64,000 nucleotides of DNA, taken from Candidatus Eisenbergiella stercoravium (GTDB taxonomy: Bacteria > Bacillota > Clostridia > Lachnospirales > Lachnospiraceae). The stretch is taken from the NCBI GenBank assembly GCA_019113175.1, contig DXHY01000054.1, positions 25,347-89,346 on the forward strand. Direction: 5' to 3'. Shown one piece after another: positions 62,984 to 64,000 of the stretch (positions are counted from its first letter, which is position 1; every line of letters starts with the position of its first letter). Position numbers and translations under genes: made by a program. Under the pieces are notes generated by a model. The model saw only the letters and a list, made by a program, of their open reading frames with translations. It did not search any database and was not told where the DNA came from.

Positions 62984-63871
62984 TCATTTCTCCTGTTTTT
63001 CTCTCTGTTCTTTTACCAGCTTTGCCTCCTGAATCACCGTCTCGATGCCTTCATAACGTCTTCGCTGCTGGTATCCCTTATCGACAATATATTGCAGAGC
63101 CTCTTTGGTGGAGTCCAGCGCATTGGATTTCGACAGCACATCCACCAATAAGGATCGATAATCCGGAAAATCTGCATTCTTGCGCACCATTGCACCGTAT
63201 ACACCGGTTTTGATGAAAGAGGAGTGCAGCAAACGGAATTTCCTGCTGAAGCCAAACAGATAGCTCTCCAGCAGGTAGCTATTCCACGGATAGCCGATAT
63301 TCGGGAAGTATAGGAAAAGATTTATTTCCGGAAGAGGAACATAATCTCCCGGACACATTCCTTCCAAAATATCGTCTATTGCTTCTATATCAAATTTGAT
63401 TTGGTCTTTACGCACCAATTTCGTGGCGGAGACACGAATCATCTCGCTCAATATCGAATCCCAGTAAATCACAATGCTCATTTCATTGCTCAGAGCCGAC
63501 AGCTCGTCAACGGACAGCACCTCTTGGTCTTTTGCAAACTCTGTAAAAACATCTGACATGCTCAATTCCTTACCCTTGAGGGTGATAATAGGCCCATTAA
63601 AAGCGAACTGATCTCGGAGGATGTAACCGAGGCAGTTCCTTAAGCCATAGGTGGTGTATCCATCCGTGTTGAGTGCAATGCTGGGGCATTTTTCTGCAAT
63701 CAGCTGCATCAGTCGAACATCCGTAATATAGCTGTGATAGCTCAGTTCTTCATTTATCAATAAAGAAAGATGTGCTAGCTCATCTGCACTGACCGGCAGA
63801 TTTGGCGCATAGAAATAGGTCTCAGCTGCAACATTCACGATGGAGGCCGTCGTAACCAGAATGGTTTTCAT
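62984..63871 (-). CDS. Unrecognised first gene of the BREX operon
   Basis: A 295-residue protein with no motif I can name. It begins M-K-T-I-L-V-T-T-A-S, is mixed alpha/beta, and ends in a charged helix (R-R-R-Y-E-G-I-E-T-V-I-Q-E-A-K-L-V-K-E-Q-R-E-K-Q-E-K). There is no membrane segment or signal. GGAAGG lies close to the ATG and an in-frame stop lies 39 bases upstream, fixing the start. It ends 10 bases before brxP. By position it might correspond to the small BrxA/BrxB-type proteins of other BREX types, but the sequence does not show it. A specificity or regulatory role is possible. Confidence 0.8.
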   Translation of the reverse strand: MKTILVTTASIVNVAAETYFYAPNLPVSADELAHLSLLINEELSYHSYITDVRLMQLIAEKCPSIALNTDGYTTYGLRNCLGYILRDQFAFNGPIITLKGKELSMSDVFTEFAKDQEVLSVDELSALSNEMSIVIYWDSILSEMIRVSATKLVRKDQIKFDIEAIDDILEGMCPGDYVPLPEINLFLYFPNIGYPWNSYLLESYLFGFSRKFRLLHSSFIKTGVYGAMVRKNADFPDYRSLLVDVLSKSNALDSTKEALQYIVDKGYQQRRRYEGIETVIQEAKLVKEQREKQEK

Positions 63872-63886
63872 CCTTCCTATAATGTC

Positions 63887-63920
63887 AAGCCTAAAAGCAT
63901 TGATTTTTCAGGCTTTTTCT
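63887..63920 (+). terminator. Terminator-like hairpin at the 5' end of the BREX operon
   Basis: AAGCCTAAAA (from 63887) pairs with TTTT(C)AGGCTT (to 63915) with one bulge, and the plus strand continues with a T-run. It would stop plus-strand RNA leaving the operon as antisense; on the minus strand it lies in the leader and lacks a T-run. Confidence 0.4.
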
Positions 63921-63999
63921 AACTTGTTACCTCATATAAACAGAGCCAAAAGTGATGAACAGTCATGGTATCCTGTACTGAATAGCTATAGATGGGTAC
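63919..63999 (-). other. Possible C-terminal end of a further upstream gene
   Basis: One minus-strand frame is open from the window edge to a TAG at 63919-63921 and encodes 26 residues (ending H-H-F-W-L-C-L-Y-E-V-T-S). The stretch is too short to judge. If real, the operon or a neighbouring gene continues beyond the window. Confidence 0.2.
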
Positions 64000-64000
64000 A

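Noticed and set aside
51158..63871. Calling the right-hand operon a Dnd or Ssp system
   Set aside because: A cysteine desulfurase and a DndC-like protein are present, but PglZ, BrxC and BrxL define BREX, and no DndB, DndD, DndE, SspB or SspE is seen.
63874..63886. TTGACA near the start of the 295-aa gene as a -35 box
   Set aside because: It is only about ten bases before the start codon, so no usable -10 box and leader could follow. The true promoter is not visible in the window.
1..64000. tRNA, rRNA and CRISPR arrays
   Set aside because: I looked for cloverleaf-like T-loop sequences and regularly spaced repeats and saw none; the only close repeats are the short ones listed.

Overview
The window looks like the chromosome of a Gram-positive, spore-forming gut Clostridium relative, probably Lachnospiraceae. 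This is inferred from gene families: a YtvI-type sporulation permease, YesM/YesN two-component sugar regulation, lplB/YtcP-type sugar ABC permeases, GH13/GH32/GH172 enzymes, lipoproteins with Gram-positive lipoboxes, and AGGAGG ribosome sites. No 16S or tRNA gene is present to confirm it. From about 1 to 50.7 kb the DNA is fairly GC-rich. From about 50.7 kb to the right end it is visibly AT-richer with different codon use, as expected for an acquired island.

Left part (1-17 kb): a MATE exporter behind a leader that can fold into mutually exclusive terminator and antiterminator hairpins; a leftward cluster of MFS transporter, RluA-type pseudouridine synthase, O-antigen-ligase-like membrane protein and YtvI-like permease; an amidase lipoprotein next to a decayed MoxR/DUF58 operon; an OmpR-type two-component system whose own promoter shares an 11-bp-spaced direct repeat with the moxR promoter; a flavodoxin, a phosphoesterase and a ROK kinase; then a scar of TnpB and antitoxin remnants. 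Middle (17-34 kb): small membrane and secreted proteins and a glycosyltransferase, followed by a leftward locus that senses, imports and cuts fructose oligosaccharides (DUF4340 protein, YesM-type kinase, YesN-type regulator, GH172, GH32, two permeases, binding protein, second GH32-like enzyme). A GH172 beside GH32 enzymes suggests difructose dianhydrides or short fructans as substrate. An MFS transporter with a small upstream ORF and a gluconate-dehydrogenase-like SDR follow.

Right-middle (34-50 kb): a VanRS/Bce-like module (regulator, kinase, ABC ATPase, large FtsX permease) with a TGACA-N4-TGTCA inverted repeat just upstream of the ABC promoter; two GH13 glucosidases that probably differ in linkage preference; Xaa-Pro aminopeptidase; FGGY sugar kinase; a large secreted protein; a membrane-anchored Xre regulator; a lipoprotein; and the 3' end of a sensor kinase gene that is cut off at about 50,731.

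Right part (50.7-64 kb): an ISL3-type transposase fragment and another orphan fragment mark the island edge. They are followed by a tight seven-gene leftward operon: an unrecognised 295-aa protein, BrxP (PAPS-reductase/DndC-like with Fe-S domains), BrxC, PglZ, BrxL, a 66-aa Cys4 protein and a DndA/IscS-like cysteine desulfurase. BrxP-BrxC-PglZ-BrxL is the gene set of a type 4 BREX anti-phage system. The in-operon cysteine desulfurase and Cys4 protein point to sulfur chemistry, probably DNA phosphorothioation. This operon is the most interesting object in the window.
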